Origin: an uncultured Flavobacterium sp.
GTDB lineage: Bacteria > Bacteroidota > Bacteroidia > Flavobacteriales > Flavobacteriaceae
Direction of reading: 5' to 3'
Length of the DNA stretch: 64,000 nt
NCBI RefSeq assembly: GCF_946478785.1
Contig: NZ_CAMLDD010000001.1
Coordinates: 310,001-374,000 of the forward strand
Shown in pieces: positions 18,114-26,880 of this stretch; within the stretch, counting starts at the first letter, position 1, and each line of letters begins with the position of its first letter. A program made the translations under genes and the position numbers. Under the pieces are notes generated by a model that was given only the letters and a program-made list of their open reading frames with translations, did not search any database and was not told the origin of the DNA.

Positions 18114-20303
18114 ATGTCAACATTACGTTTTCAGGCCTTAAAAGAAGCTTCGTCAAGAAAGCCCATACATTTTGAAGAAATAGACAGAAAATCTACCATT
18201 TTTGGTTCCAATGTTTTTAATGAAAAAGCAATGAAGCAATATTTGACTTCGGATGCATTAAAAGGAGTGAGGGACGCCATTCAGCATGGGAGTAAAATTG
18301 ACAGAAAACTGGCAGATTATATTGCGATGGGAATGAAAGAGTGGGCTTTGGCAAAAGGGGTGACACATTATACCCACTGGTTTCAGCCACTTACCGGAAC
18401 TACTGCAGAAAAACATGATGCTTTTTTTGATATATCATATGACGGAAGTGATCCTGTTGAAAAATTTGGCGGTGCACAATTAGTACAGCAGGAACCGGAT
18501 GCATCGAGTTTTCCGAACGGGGGAATTAGAAATACTTTTGAAGCCAGAGGATATACTGCCTGGGACCCAACTTCGCCAGCTTTTATTTATGGAACAACTT
18601 TATGTATTCCTACTGTATTTATTGCTTACACCGGTGAAGCATTAGATAATAAAATCCCATTGTTAAGGGCTTTATCTGCAATTGATGAAGCGGCTACTGA
18701 GGTTTGCAGGTATTTTGATAAAAATGTTAAAAAGGTAACTGCAACTTTAGGCTGGGAACAGGAATATTTTTTGATTGATAAGGCTTTGGCAAATTCCCGT
18801 CCTGATTTGATGATGACAGGAAGAACTTTATTAGGGCATACATCTGCAAAAGGACAGCAATTAGACGACCACTATTTTGGATCTATTCCTACTCGTGCAC
18901 TTACTTATATGCGTGATTTAGAGCAGGAATGTATGTTATTAGGAATTCCGGTAAAAACACGTCATAATGAAGTAGCACCGAATCAGTTTGAGCTGGCTCC
19001 AATTTTTGAGGAAACAAACCTTGCCGTAGATCATAACTCTTTATTGATGGATGTCATGCAAAAGGTAGCAGAACGCCATGATTTTAAAGTATTGTTTCAT
19101 GAAAAGCCTTTTAAAGGCGTAAACGGTTCAGGGAAACATAATAACTGGTCGCTTGCCACTGATACAGGGGTAAATTTATTGAGTCCGAGCAAAACGCCAA
19201 TGAGCAATTTACAGTTTTTGACTTTCTTTATAAATACTATAAAAGCGGTTAACGATTATGAAACTTTATTAAGAGCTTCTATCGCAACAGCCAGTAATGA
19301 TCACAGGTTAGGGGCAAATGAAGCACCGCCGGCTATTATTTCGGTTTTTATCGGAGAGCAATTAACAAAGGTTTTATCTGAATTAGAAAGCGTAACTACC
19401 GGTAAATTATCTCCTGAAGAAAAAACAGACTTAAAGCTGAATGTAGTTGGTAAAATTCCGGATGTTCTTTTGGACAATACCGACAGAAACAGAACGTCTC
19501 CTTTTGCTTTTACAGGAAATAAATTCGAATTCAGGGCAGTAGGTTCCAATTCAAACTGTTCGAATGCGATGACTACCTTAAATGCAATTGTGGCAAAACA
19601 ATTAAAAGATTTTAAAACTGAAGTAGACACTTTGATCGATTCTAAAGACATGAAAAAAGATGATGCTATCTTTAATGTTTTAAGGGAATATATCAAACAA
19701 TCCAAAAAAATCCTTTTTGAAGGCGACGGATACAGCGATACCTGGGAAAAAGAGGCCGCCAAAAGAGGTTTAAGTAATTTTAAAACAACTCCGGAGGCTA
19801 TAAAAGCCAAAGTTTCTAAACAGGCACTGGATTTGTTTTCTGAGTTAGGAATTCTGAACCATGTAGAAGCAGAAGCACGTTACGAAATTGAATTAGAAGA
19901 ATACACTAAGAAAATACAAATTGAAGGAAGAGTATTGGGAGATATTGCCAGAAACCATGTTATTCCAACCGCAATTCGTTACCAAAATACCTTAATTGAA
20001 AATGTAAAAGGGCTGAAAGAGATTTTCGGTAAAGAATTCGAAACTATTGCTAAAGAACAAATTGTTCTGATTAAGGAAATTTCAGGTCATATTGAAGGGA
20101 TCAATTCAAAAGTGGAAGCCATGACAAACGAGAGAAAAGCTGCAAACCATTTAACGGATGCCCAAAAAATGGCCGAGGATTACTGTAATAAAGTCAAGCC
20201 TTATTTTGAAGATATCCGTAATCATTGTGATAAACTTGAGTTGATGGTGGATGATGAAACGTGGACATTGACAAAATACAGAGAGTTACTGCTTACCAAA
20301 TAG
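18114..20303 (+). CDS. glnN: Glutamine synthetase type III (GSIII)
   Basis: The 729 residues are the full GSIII length. Motifs include THYTHWFQPLTG near residue 83, GWEQEYFLID (metal-binding Glu), RHNEVAPNQFELAPIFEETN, and NGSGKHNNWSLAT, a type III signature. The C-terminal quarter is helical. GSIII is common in Bacteroidota and cyanobacteria and forms a double-ring dodecamer. Finding GSII and GSIII side by side in divergent orientation suggests differential expression with nitrogen supply. An intrinsic terminator follows at 20321. Confidence 0.95.
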   Translation: MSTLRFQALKEASSRKPIHFEEIDRKSTIFGSNVFNEKAMKQYLTSDALKGVRDAIQHGSKIDRKLADYIAMGMKEWALAKGVTHYTHWFQPLTGTTAEKHDAFFDISYDGSDPVEKFGGAQLVQQEPDASSFPNGGIRNTFEARGYTAWDPTSPAFIYGTTLCIPTVFIAYTGEALDNKIPLLRALSAIDEAATEVCRYFDKNVKKVTATLGWEQEYFLIDKALANSRPDLMMTGRTLLGHTSAKGQQLDDHYFGSIPTRALTYMRDLEQECMLLGIPVKTRHNEVAPNQFELAPIFEETNLAVDHNSLLMDVMQKVAERHDFKVLFHEKPFKGVNGSGKHNNWSLATDTGVNLLSPSKTPMSNLQFLTFFINTIKAVNDYETLLRASIATASNDHRLGANEAPPAIISVFIGEQLTKVLSELESVTTGKLSPEEKTDLKLNVVGKIPDVLLDNTDRNRTSPFAFTGNKFEFRAVGSNSNCSNAMTTLNAIVAKQLKDFKTEVDTLIDSKDMKKDDAIFNVLREYIKQSKKILFEGDGYSDTWEKEAAKRGLSNFKTTPEAIKAKVSKQALDLFSELGILNHVEAEARYEIELEEYTKKIQIEGRVLGDIARNHVIPTAIRYQNTLIENVKGLKEIFGKEFETIAKEQIVLIKEISGHIEGINSKVEAMTNERKAANHLTDAQKMAEDYCNKVKPYFEDIRNHCDKLELMVDDETWTLTKYRELLLTK

Positions 20304-20320
20304 TAAAATAATACTTACTT

Positions 20321-20356
20321 AAATGCCTTTCCAGTTTTTGGAGAGGCATTTTTTTT
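20321..20356 (+). terminator. Terminator after glnN
   Basis: An AAATGCCTTTCCA stem pairs with TTGGAGAGGCATTT and is followed by a T run. Confidence 0.85.
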
Positions 20357-20438
20357 GTGTATTAGGGTAACAATTGTAAATGTAATCTGATATAGAGGTG
20401 TGTATTTATATAATTTACTAACCTTCAATTATTTTATT

Positions 20439-23030
20439 ATGAAAACAGTTCTACAACTAATTACGGGATTATTGATTTTAATGTCTTTTCCTGTTTCTGC
20501 GCAGAAATATCAGGATACATTAATAACGGTCAAAAATGCTAAACTGCATTATGAGTATGATTTAAGCTGGGCGAAAGAAGTCAAGGCGAGAAATATTGAT
20601 CAATTTATCAAAAATCAATCTGAACCCTCGATTAAATCTTCTGCACAAATCCAATCGCTGTTGCAAAACATAAAGCTGTCCAAAGATCCTTGCGTTAATT
20701 CGGGATTTGAAAACGGCTACAGCGGATGGACTGGCCTGAGCCTCAAACACGGAATTTCAACACTTCCTATTGAAAATGGTTTAACATTAAATCCGGGTAT
20801 TTCGCCATTGCCTTTTACCGGTTTGGCTTCGGGACAGAATTTTACCTCGATCGAAACAACAGGAACTGATGCCCTTTTATTGGCTTCGAGTCCTTCTTTC
20901 TCCATGTCTAAAACAGCACCGGGATCCTCCGGAACTCAATCAATTCGTTTAGGAAATGACCAGCCAGGTTACGGGGCAGAAGGTATTGCGAAACGATTTG
21001 TTGTTACAGCAGCAAATGCAAAATACTATTTTCAGTATGCTATGGTCATGGATAAAAGTCATTCCAATCCAAACGGCAGTGCTAATGGTTCTGAAGTCTT
21101 TTTTGTTGCCGAAGCGGTAGATATGAGTGGAGTAACTGTTGATAAAATGGTAGATATTGCGGCTCCGTCCAATCCTTTTATCAGTGCAACTAATTCTCCC
21201 AGTGAAGGAGTGAAATATTACAGAGACTGGCGTTGTACGTATTTGGATTTATCAAGCCATATCGGGAGGGAAGTAGTGGTCATGTTCATTAACGCAGATT
21301 GTTCTCAGAGTGCTCATAATGGATATACTTATATTGATGATACGTGTACAACTTGCCAAAGTACAGATGGAGATATTGATTTAGATTTAAAAGGACATGA
21401 TTGTATTGAGCCGAAACAAACTTTTCAAGGAACATTTGCTGTTCCTGCTCTGGCAACCAATGTGCAGATTAGTTTTGAAATTTACCAAAATGGAACATTG
21501 CTGAATACCCTGGCTGCTACCACAGTTGCTGGCTCCAATTATACCGTTGATGTAGCCGCAACTGATTTTCCAAATCAAATGCCGGGGACTTGTTATGATG
21601 TAGTAGCAAAACTGACTTTTAATTTAACTGACTTAAACGGAAATGTACAAACAGTTGTCCAGTATTCTGTAAATCCTGTTTTAGGGATACAATACGGACA
21701 AACGCCAGGTTTTAATAATGACATCTGTTTTTGTGTCAATAATTTAGGTTCCTATTGCTGTGATTCTGACAATTTAGTTGTAAACGGTAATTTTGAGGCT
21801 GGAAATACCGGTTTCTCTAGTGCTTATGTGTTAGATGCATCTACTTATCCGGGACAATATAATGTAACGAATTCAGCAGCTGCTTTTGGAGCAACAGTAA
21901 CAGATCATTCGTATTGTGTTGATCCTGTAGCATATGCTTCAAATAGTAAATATTTGACTGTAAACGGAAAAACACAGCAATCCGGTTCTTCTGTGGTTTG
22001 GGAACAAACGATAACAGGTTTAAGACAAGGAGCAACCTATCGTTTTTGTGCCAATTTCAAAAACATGAAACAATGTACTTTTGATATTCTTCCAAGTGTT
22101 AGAATAGAAGCGGGAAGTACAAGCTCAGCTGTGTTTACAGTAAATATGCCGACAGCTAATGCCTGTGCATGGCAAAATGCAGATGTAGTTTTTACAGCAA
22201 CAGGAACCAGCGAAACGGTTCGAATTTATCTTGATGAAACAGGAAACGGTGATGGAAATGATCTGGCGATAGATGACATTTATGTAGGTGCTTTAGGTGA
22301 TCCGGGGCTTGCCATTACAGTACAGCACAACGGAACCAATAATGCCATTATTGCATCGGTTAACAGTATAGCAACGACCGATGATAGCATTAAAGGAGAT
22401 TGTAGAAAATACCATTGGTACGTAGCCGAGGTAACTTCGTATCCTTCGATTGTAATTGACTGGAGTACTTTTGCTCACGGAAATAATACCGGAAGTAATC
22501 TGCCTCCGTTTGCAGGAACTTCATCGCCAACAGCGTGGAATCTCACCACTACTTTTCCGGGTTATACTTTTGCTGATAATAAATTATACATAATTGGAAT
22601 GTACACACCTGAATGTGATTGTTATGACAGTGATTTTACCTATCAGTTAACTTTTAATACCACAGCTAAATCAGCAAATACCGGTGGCATTACAGAAGAA
22701 CAAAAAGCAGCAATTATTGATGCTATACTAAATGGATTATCACAAGAAAAAATAGACTCGTCTACTATAAATGATGTGAAGGCAGAAATACAAAGTAATG
22801 TTGAACTGTATCCAAATCCTGTAGCCAATGAATTGACTGTTTCAGCTTTGAACGAGTTGATTTCTGAAGTGATAATTTCAGATTCTGCAGGTAAAGTAGT
22901 TGCAAAGCAATCTTTCTTATCTCAAAATGCTGTTGAGAAAATCAATGTATCAAACTTAGCGAAGGGACTTTATTTTGTAAAAGTTATAAGTGATAAAAAC
23001 ACCCATGTATCAAAACTAATTAAAAATTAA
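20439..23030 (+). CDS. Large secreted multidomain protein with T9SS type A sorting domain
   Basis: From the ATG at 20439 (863 residues) it has a signal peptide MKTVLQLITGLLILMSFPVSAQ. Two carbohydrate-binding-like or jelly-roll modules follow; both open with an NGxFExG pattern (CVNSGFENGYSGWTG near 90 and LVVNGNFEAGNTGFSS near 445) and contain YIDDT or IDDIYVG strand ends. An intervening beta domain holds many Cys. A C-terminal T9SS sorting domain begins VELYPNPVANELTVSALNEL. It should be displayed on the cell surface or secreted. There is no catalytic domain I can name, so a glycan-binding or adhesin role is inferred. Confidence 0.82.
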   Translation: MKTVLQLITGLLILMSFPVSAQKYQDTLITVKNAKLHYEYDLSWAKEVKARNIDQFIKNQSEPSIKSSAQIQSLLQNIKLSKDPCVNSGFENGYSGWTGLSLKHGISTLPIENGLTLNPGISPLPFTGLASGQNFTSIETTGTDALLLASSPSFSMSKTAPGSSGTQSIRLGNDQPGYGAEGIAKRFVVTAANAKYYFQYAMVMDKSHSNPNGSANGSEVFFVAEAVDMSGVTVDKMVDIAAPSNPFISATNSPSEGVKYYRDWRCTYLDLSSHIGREVVVMFINADCSQSAHNGYTYIDDTCTTCQSTDGDIDLDLKGHDCIEPKQTFQGTFAVPALATNVQISFEIYQNGTLLNTLAATTVAGSNYTVDVAATDFPNQMPGTCYDVVAKLTFNLTDLNGNVQTVVQYSVNPVLGIQYGQTPGFNNDICFCVNNLGSYCCDSDNLVVNGNFEAGNTGFSSAYVLDASTYPGQYNVTNSAAAFGATVTDHSYCVDPVAYASNSKYLTVNGKTQQSGSSVVWEQTITGLRQGATYRFCANFKNMKQCTFDILPSVRIEAGSTSSAVFTVNMPTANACAWQNADVVFTATGTSETVRIYLDETGNGDGNDLAIDDIYVGALGDPGLAITVQHNGTNNAIIASVNSIATTDDSIKGDCRKYHWYVAEVTSYPSIVIDWSTFAHGNNTGSNLPPFAGTSSPTAWNLTTTFPGYTFADNKLYIIGMYTPECDCYDSDFTYQLTFNTTAKSANTGGITEEQKAAIIDAILNGLSQEKIDSSTINDVKAEIQSNVELYPNPVANELTVSALNELISEVIISDSAGKVVAKQSFLSQNAVEKINVSNLAKGLYFVKVISDKNTHVSKLIKN

Positions 23031-23054
23031 AAAACATTGGTTTACTGTAAATGA

Positions 23055-23090
23055 GGCTGTCTGGTATATTTAGACAGCCCATTTTCTGTT
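23055..23090 (+). terminator. Terminator after the T9SS protein gene
   Basis: A GGCTGTCT/AGACAGCC stem with a 9-nt loop is followed by CATTTTCTG, only moderately T-rich. Confidence 0.6.
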
Positions 23091-23200
23091 TATAGTATGC
23101 GTTTGATTTCCCTGGTGATCTATAAACCAGACATAAAATCATCATTTATAATGATTCCTGTCATTTTGGTAAAAACTAAATTTGTTAAATACTTATGCTA

Positions 23201-23259
23201 ATGAAAAATATTTTACTCATTTTATCTGTTTGTTTTAGCGTTTCAAATTACGGTCAGTA
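23201..23259 (+). pseudogene. 5' fragment of host secreted-protein gene split by the prophage
   Basis: The ATG at 23201 opens a signal peptide MKNILLILSVCFSVSNYGQ. The frame then runs into prophage DNA and stops after three codons (TAT AGG GCA TAA). The reading frame at GGT CAG TA continues perfectly with the C AAC TCC GTG AAA found after the right prophage end, so this is the front of the gene whose back half is at 58609-58930. A TAAATTTG box at 23177-23184 is its likely -7 promoter element. Confidence 0.88.
23254..23259 (+). repeat. Target-site duplication, left copy
   Basis: The hexamer tcagta directly precedes the prophage and recurs directly after it at 58603-58608. Either five or six of these bases are the true duplication; Mu-type transposition usually duplicates 5 bp. 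Confidence 0.75.
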
Positions 23260-23295
23260 TAGGGCATAAAACAATCCTTCCAATATAAGTAAACC

Positions 23296-23356
23296 AAAAA
23301 AACCCCGAAAAACCCCGAAAAATCAAGCGTTCACAACAAATGAACGCTTTTTTTAT
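23296..23356. other. Left-end repeat CCCCGAAA and hairpin
   Basis: AAACCCCGAA occurs twice in tandem (23301-23320), with a further CCCCGAAA near 23666. It is followed by the hairpin AAGCGTTCA/TGAACGCTT (23325-23349) and a T run, which could end host transcription entering the prophage. Such terminal repeats are candidates for transposase-binding sites. Confidence 0.45.
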
Positions 23357-23359
23357 GTT

Positions 23360-23600
23360 TAATCGAATCTTCCAATAAGTGTTAAATATCTACTCATTAA
23401 ATGCCCTTTAAATGAGGCATAAATACTTTAAAGGAAAGTTATCTGTCTATTTTATAGTTATTACTGCTTAAATAGACTTAAATAAGGGTTTAAATCATAT
23501 TTAAACGCTATTTCATTGGTTTATTATGGTTTATTTCTAAGCTAGTTTTTAAATTTTTCCAATACAAACATATTTGTGAAAAAACGCTATAATTTAAGTA
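23360..23600. other. Non-coding left-end segment
   Basis: There is no gene here. The segment includes ATGCCCTTTAAATGAGGCAT (23401-23420), an imperfect palindrome whose GCCCTTTAAATGA core recurs near the right end at 58502-58514, and scattered TTTAAA motifs. It probably belongs to the transposition and immunity region. Confidence 0.4.
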
Positions 23601-23602
23601 TT

Positions 23603-23638
23603 GGGTTGCTTTATGGGTTGCTTCTTGGATTGCTTCAA
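23603..23638 (+). repeat. Three tandem 12-bp repeats in the left-end region
   Basis: GGGTTGCTT, GGGTTGCTT and GGATTGCTT start at 23603, 23615 and 23627, exactly 12 bp apart. They lie between the prophage end and the repressor gene, where Mu carries transposase and repressor sites. Confidence 0.6.
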
Positions 23639-23784
23639 ATTAGTTTTTAAAATAACTATGTATAACCCCGAAATAGCACTTTTATATTAAAAATATGCGC
23701 TAAATTATAGATAACAATACCCCAAAAACGACTTTATTTATATATAAAATTAATTAAAATTCTAAAAATCAACACATTAAACAT

Positions 23785-24504
23785 TTAGCTCATTGAATTA
23801 ATTCTAATACTTGCCTTAATTAAGGCTAAAGCTTTTACTTTTTTAAGCGAAACATCCCTGTCTTGATGATGCTGGTTTTGACTAACTAATTTTATATATC
23901 CTTCTTTTTCAGATTTCTTAATATACTTTACCATTACCATCTCATCACCATGCTCAGTAATGCTAATAAGGTACATTTCACCCCAATAGATACCATCATC
24001 AATATTATGGATCTGTTTATACATAACAATATCACCACTTTTTAAAAGCGGGTACATACTATCACCTGTTATATAAACAGCCCCGTCACATTTTGGCAAA
24101 TTAGGTATTTGTATAAAATCAACTGGTTTTGTTTCTCTACTATCACGGAATAAAGAAACGATACTTGCAGAAGCTTCAATATTATACAACGGTATAGCTT
24201 GGTTTTCGACATTCTTATCTGTTTTTAATCGATAAACATGATCAGTTGCCTCGATTTCAAGTCCAGATTTTTTTTTATAGTCGCCATTTCCTGACAAAAG
24301 CCAGTTCATATCAAGATTTACAAACGTGTTTGAAATATCCAATAACATTTGGAAAGAAGGTTTTGCATTTGGATCTCTTTCCAGTCTATACAGCTTCTCA
24401 GCTGATGTATAACCCATTTTTTTAGATAATTCTTGTAGGTTCTTAAGACCATTTATTTCGCATATCACATGCAATCTTTCAAAAAAATTTGTGTTTTTTT
24501 CCAA
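23785..24504 (-). CDS. Phage repressor with S24/LexA-type autoproteolysis domain
   Basis: The 239 residues have an N-terminal helix-turn-helix (about 8-65, LQELSKKMGYTSAEKLYRLE) and a C-terminal S24 peptidase fold with nucleophile Ser149 in GDSMYPLLKSGDIV and Lys193 in MVKYIKK. Such repressors keep the prophage silent and cleave themselves when RecA is activated, so induction by DNA damage is expected. The start is a TTG at 24504; no ATG or GTG lies upstream before a stop, and the next ATG would remove half of the HTH. It is leftward, divergent from the early operon, with operator-like repeats in between. Confidence 0.88.
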   Translation of the reverse strand: MEKNTNFFERLHVICEINGLKNLQELSKKMGYTSAEKLYRLERDPNAKPSFQMLLDISNTFVNLDMNWLLSGNGDYKKKSGLEIEATDHVYRLKTDKNVENQAIPLYNIEASASIVSLFRDSRETKPVDFIQIPNLPKCDGAVYITGDSMYPLLKSGDIVMYKQIHNIDDGIYWGEMYLISITEHGDEMVMVKYIKKSEKEGYIKLVSQNQHHQDRDVSLKKVKALALIKASIRINSMS

Positions 24505-24540
24505 AATTATTTGTTTAAGTCAAACTTGTTTGTATTTTTG
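24502..24540 (+). promoter_or_regulatory. Early promoter with overlapping operator repeats
   Basis: TTTG (24510-24513), a 19-bp spacer and TATTTTTG (24533-24540) match the Bacteroidota promoter. Within it are two CAAA/TTTG inverted repeats: CAAAATTATTTG (24502-24513), which covers the -33 box and the repressor start, and the palindrome CAAACTTGTTTG (24521-24532), which abuts the -7 box. Repressor binding here would block early transcription and its own gene. Confidence 0.65.
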
Positions 24541-24565
24541 TCCTGTACAAAAGACAAATAAACCG

Positions 24566-24775
24566 ATGAGCAAACCTACGAAAAAAAGAATCTTCTACAA
24601 TGAGAAAATTCTTGAACAATTAGAAAAAAAATACGGATTTACAATTGACTATATCAGAAAGTGTCTTCGTGGTGATCGTACAGGCGTTATGCCCGACCAA
24701 ATAACTAAAGAATATAAGTCACTCGAAGCTGCTTCAAATGCAGCAATAGAATTAAAAGCAAACCTACCAGAGTAA
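24566..24775 (+). CDS. Small early phage DNA-binding-like protein
   Basis: This is 69 residues from the ATG at 24566, the first gene of the early operon. It is basic at the N-terminus (MSKPTKKRIFYNEKILEQLEKKYG) with a segment FTIDYIRKCLRGDRTGVMPDQITKEY that looks like a short helix-turn-helix. Its position directly before the transposase is that of Ner in Mu, a small negative regulator, but no sequence match to Ner is claimed. Its stop overlaps the transposase start (TAATG). Confidence 0.65.
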   Translation: MSKPTKKRIFYNEKILEQLEKKYGFTIDYIRKCLRGDRTGVMPDQITKEYKSLEAASNAAIELKANLPE

Positions 24776-26880
24776 TGAAGTCAAATCCATTTGAATTTTA
24801 CAACAATAAGCTTGGAATCAAAATCAGTTATCTGATTTGTGATAAGAATCCAAATTGTGAGAGTTTATCGCTTATCACATACAACGCTTTACATCGTCGT
24901 ATGAATTCTAAAACGTGTTCTGAAAAACAATTACGTAGAGCTTCATTTAACAATGATGCCTTAATTGAATTTGATACGCTTTCAAGAGAATGGAGAGATA
25001 ACATTACAATAAAGTTTGGAAGTCCTAAAGAAGAAATCAAAAAAAGCTGGTTTGCGGATCATTACGAAGCTGATAGAAAAGCATTTGATTTTTTTGCAGG
25101 TTATGAATATGGATCTGATAATAAAAAATTAAATGTTGATCTAATTGAGGTTTACACTTACAACGCATCTGTTTTAAATACTGTTGTTAAGTTAAAAACT
25201 AACAGAAAGGCTTACGCAAAAGCTCTTGGTGTTACAAAACTTGATATCTGGGAAAGCTTGACAAAAGATGTTAACTCGTTTCGTGATGTAAATCATAGTT
25301 TACCAGCAACTTCAAGAGGTTTAAGAATGAAGGTTGACGAATATTTAAAACATGGGTATGTTTCAATAATATCAGGAAAGCTTCAAAATCAAAACGCTTC
25401 TAAACTAAAAGAAAACGAGCAAATGGCTTTGGTTGATGAACTTTTGGCAAAGCATACAAATTTAGACAATGTACAGGTCGCAAATCTTTACAATACAGTT
25501 GCTGAAAGACTGGACTGGAAAACAATAACCTCTCAAACAGTAGCTAATAGAAAAGAAGAAAAAAGGCTTATTGTTTTTGCTGGAAGAAATGGAAGTAATG
25601 CTTTGTCAAATAACGTTTTAATGCAAAATAAACGTACAGCACCAACAAAACCAATGTTATACTGGACGCTTGATGGTTGGGACGCTGAACTTTTATACCA
25701 ATCTACATCAGTTAATAAAGAAGGTCATAAGGTTACTACTTATACAAACCGCTTAACAATGGTTACAGTATTAGATCCATTCAATAAATATCCTGTTGGA
25801 TATGCAATTGGTACGCATGAGACACCGGAGTTAATAAAAGAAGCTCTTAGAAACGCAATTCAGCATACAAAAGAATTATTTGGATCATTTTACCGACCAT
25901 ATCAATTGCAATCAGACAATTATGGTCGTGGTGCATTAAATCCGGTATACGAAGCTTGTTCAGTTCATTATACACCTGCCAAAATTAAAAACGCAAAAGC
26001 CAAAGTGATTGAACCGTGGTTTAACCGTTTTAATAAAGAATACTGCCAAATGTTTGATAACTGGTCAGGTCATAATATGACATCAGGATCTAAAAACCAG
26101 CCAAATGACGAAATGCTTAATAAACTAAGACATCAATTTCCTGATGAAAACCAATGCAGACAGCAATTAATAATGTCAATTGAAACTGATCGAGCTAAAA
26201 AGCAAGAAAAATATATAAATCAATGGGATTCGGTTCCTCTGGAATTAAGATCAGAAATGCAATTTGATATGTATTTAAGAATGTTAGGAAAATCAACAGG
26301 TTTCACCAACAGAATGCAACCTGAAGGATTAACACCAACAATCAACGGTCAAAAAATGTTTTATGATTCTTTCGACATCAATTTTAGGAAGTTATCACAT
26401 TTAGACTGGTCAGTAAAATACGATCCTTCAGATTTATCAAAAGTATTAGTAGTAAATGCAGATTCTAAAGACGGAAAATTAATTCAAGAGGTTGGAACGT
26501 ACCAATTTATACTACAAGAGAAATATATGCAGCCGATGGCACTTGCTGAACGTAATGAAGGTGATGCTCTTAAACTTCAAGAAGTAAAAGGATATAACAA
26601 CGATGTGATGCAGTATATAACCGGAGAAAGGCAACAAAATGCGGACTTATTACAAGAATTATTTCAACGTCCACAACTCGAAGATACACTGGCAAAATTA
26701 ATACTGGTTGATTCACGAGGTCAACATAAAGACAGGCGGAATGATAATCGTTTAGCCGAAAAAACAAAACAACTTGTGGAAGTTCACGCCCAAGAAATTC
26801 AAAAAGAAAACAACCAAAATTGGTTACATCAACAAACCGAGTATAACAAAAGCAAAATTAACCTAAACGATTATTTATAA
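24775..26880 (+). CDS. Mu-type DDE transposase (MuA-like)
   Basis: The 701 residues hold an N-terminal DNA-binding half (to about 280), a retroviral-integrase-like catalytic core with Asp in TLDGWDAEL (D300 or D303), Asp381 in QSDNYGRG and Glu413 in IEPWFNRFNKEY, and a C-terminal region of beta barrel and basic tail. The D-D-E spacing and the neighbouring MuB-type ATPase fit a transposable-phage transposase that integrates and replicates the genome by transposition. Start and stop both overlap neighbours by one base (TAATG), showing tight translational coupling. Confidence 0.92.
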   Translation: MKSNPFEFYNNKLGIKISYLICDKNPNCESLSLITYNALHRRMNSKTCSEKQLRRASFNNDALIEFDTLSREWRDNITIKFGSPKEEIKKSWFADHYEADRKAFDFFAGYEYGSDNKKLNVDLIEVYTYNASVLNTVVKLKTNRKAYAKALGVTKLDIWESLTKDVNSFRDVNHSLPATSRGLRMKVDEYLKHGYVSIISGKLQNQNASKLKENEQMALVDELLAKHTNLDNVQVANLYNTVAERLDWKTITSQTVANRKEEKRLIVFAGRNGSNALSNNVLMQNKRTAPTKPMLYWTLDGWDAELLYQSTSVNKEGHKVTTYTNRLTMVTVLDPFNKYPVGYAIGTHETPELIKEALRNAIQHTKELFGSFYRPYQLQSDNYGRGALNPVYEACSVHYTPAKIKNAKAKVIEPWFNRFNKEYCQMFDNWSGHNMTSGSKNQPNDEMLNKLRHQFPDENQCRQQLIMSIETDRAKKQEKYINQWDSVPLELRSEMQFDMYLRMLGKSTGFTNRMQPEGLTPTINGQKMFYDSFDINFRKLSHLDWSVKYDPSDLSKVLVVNADSKDGKLIQEVGTYQFILQEKYMQPMALAERNEGDALKLQEVKGYNNDVMQYITGERQQNADLLQELFQRPQLEDTLAKLILVDSRGQHKDRRNDNRLAEKTKQLVEVHAQEIQKENNQNWLHQQTEYNKSKINLNDYL

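Noticed and set aside
23601..23640. Tandem repeats as a possible CRISPR array
   Set aside because: Units are only 9 bp with 3-bp gaps; there are no spacers and no cas genes in the window.
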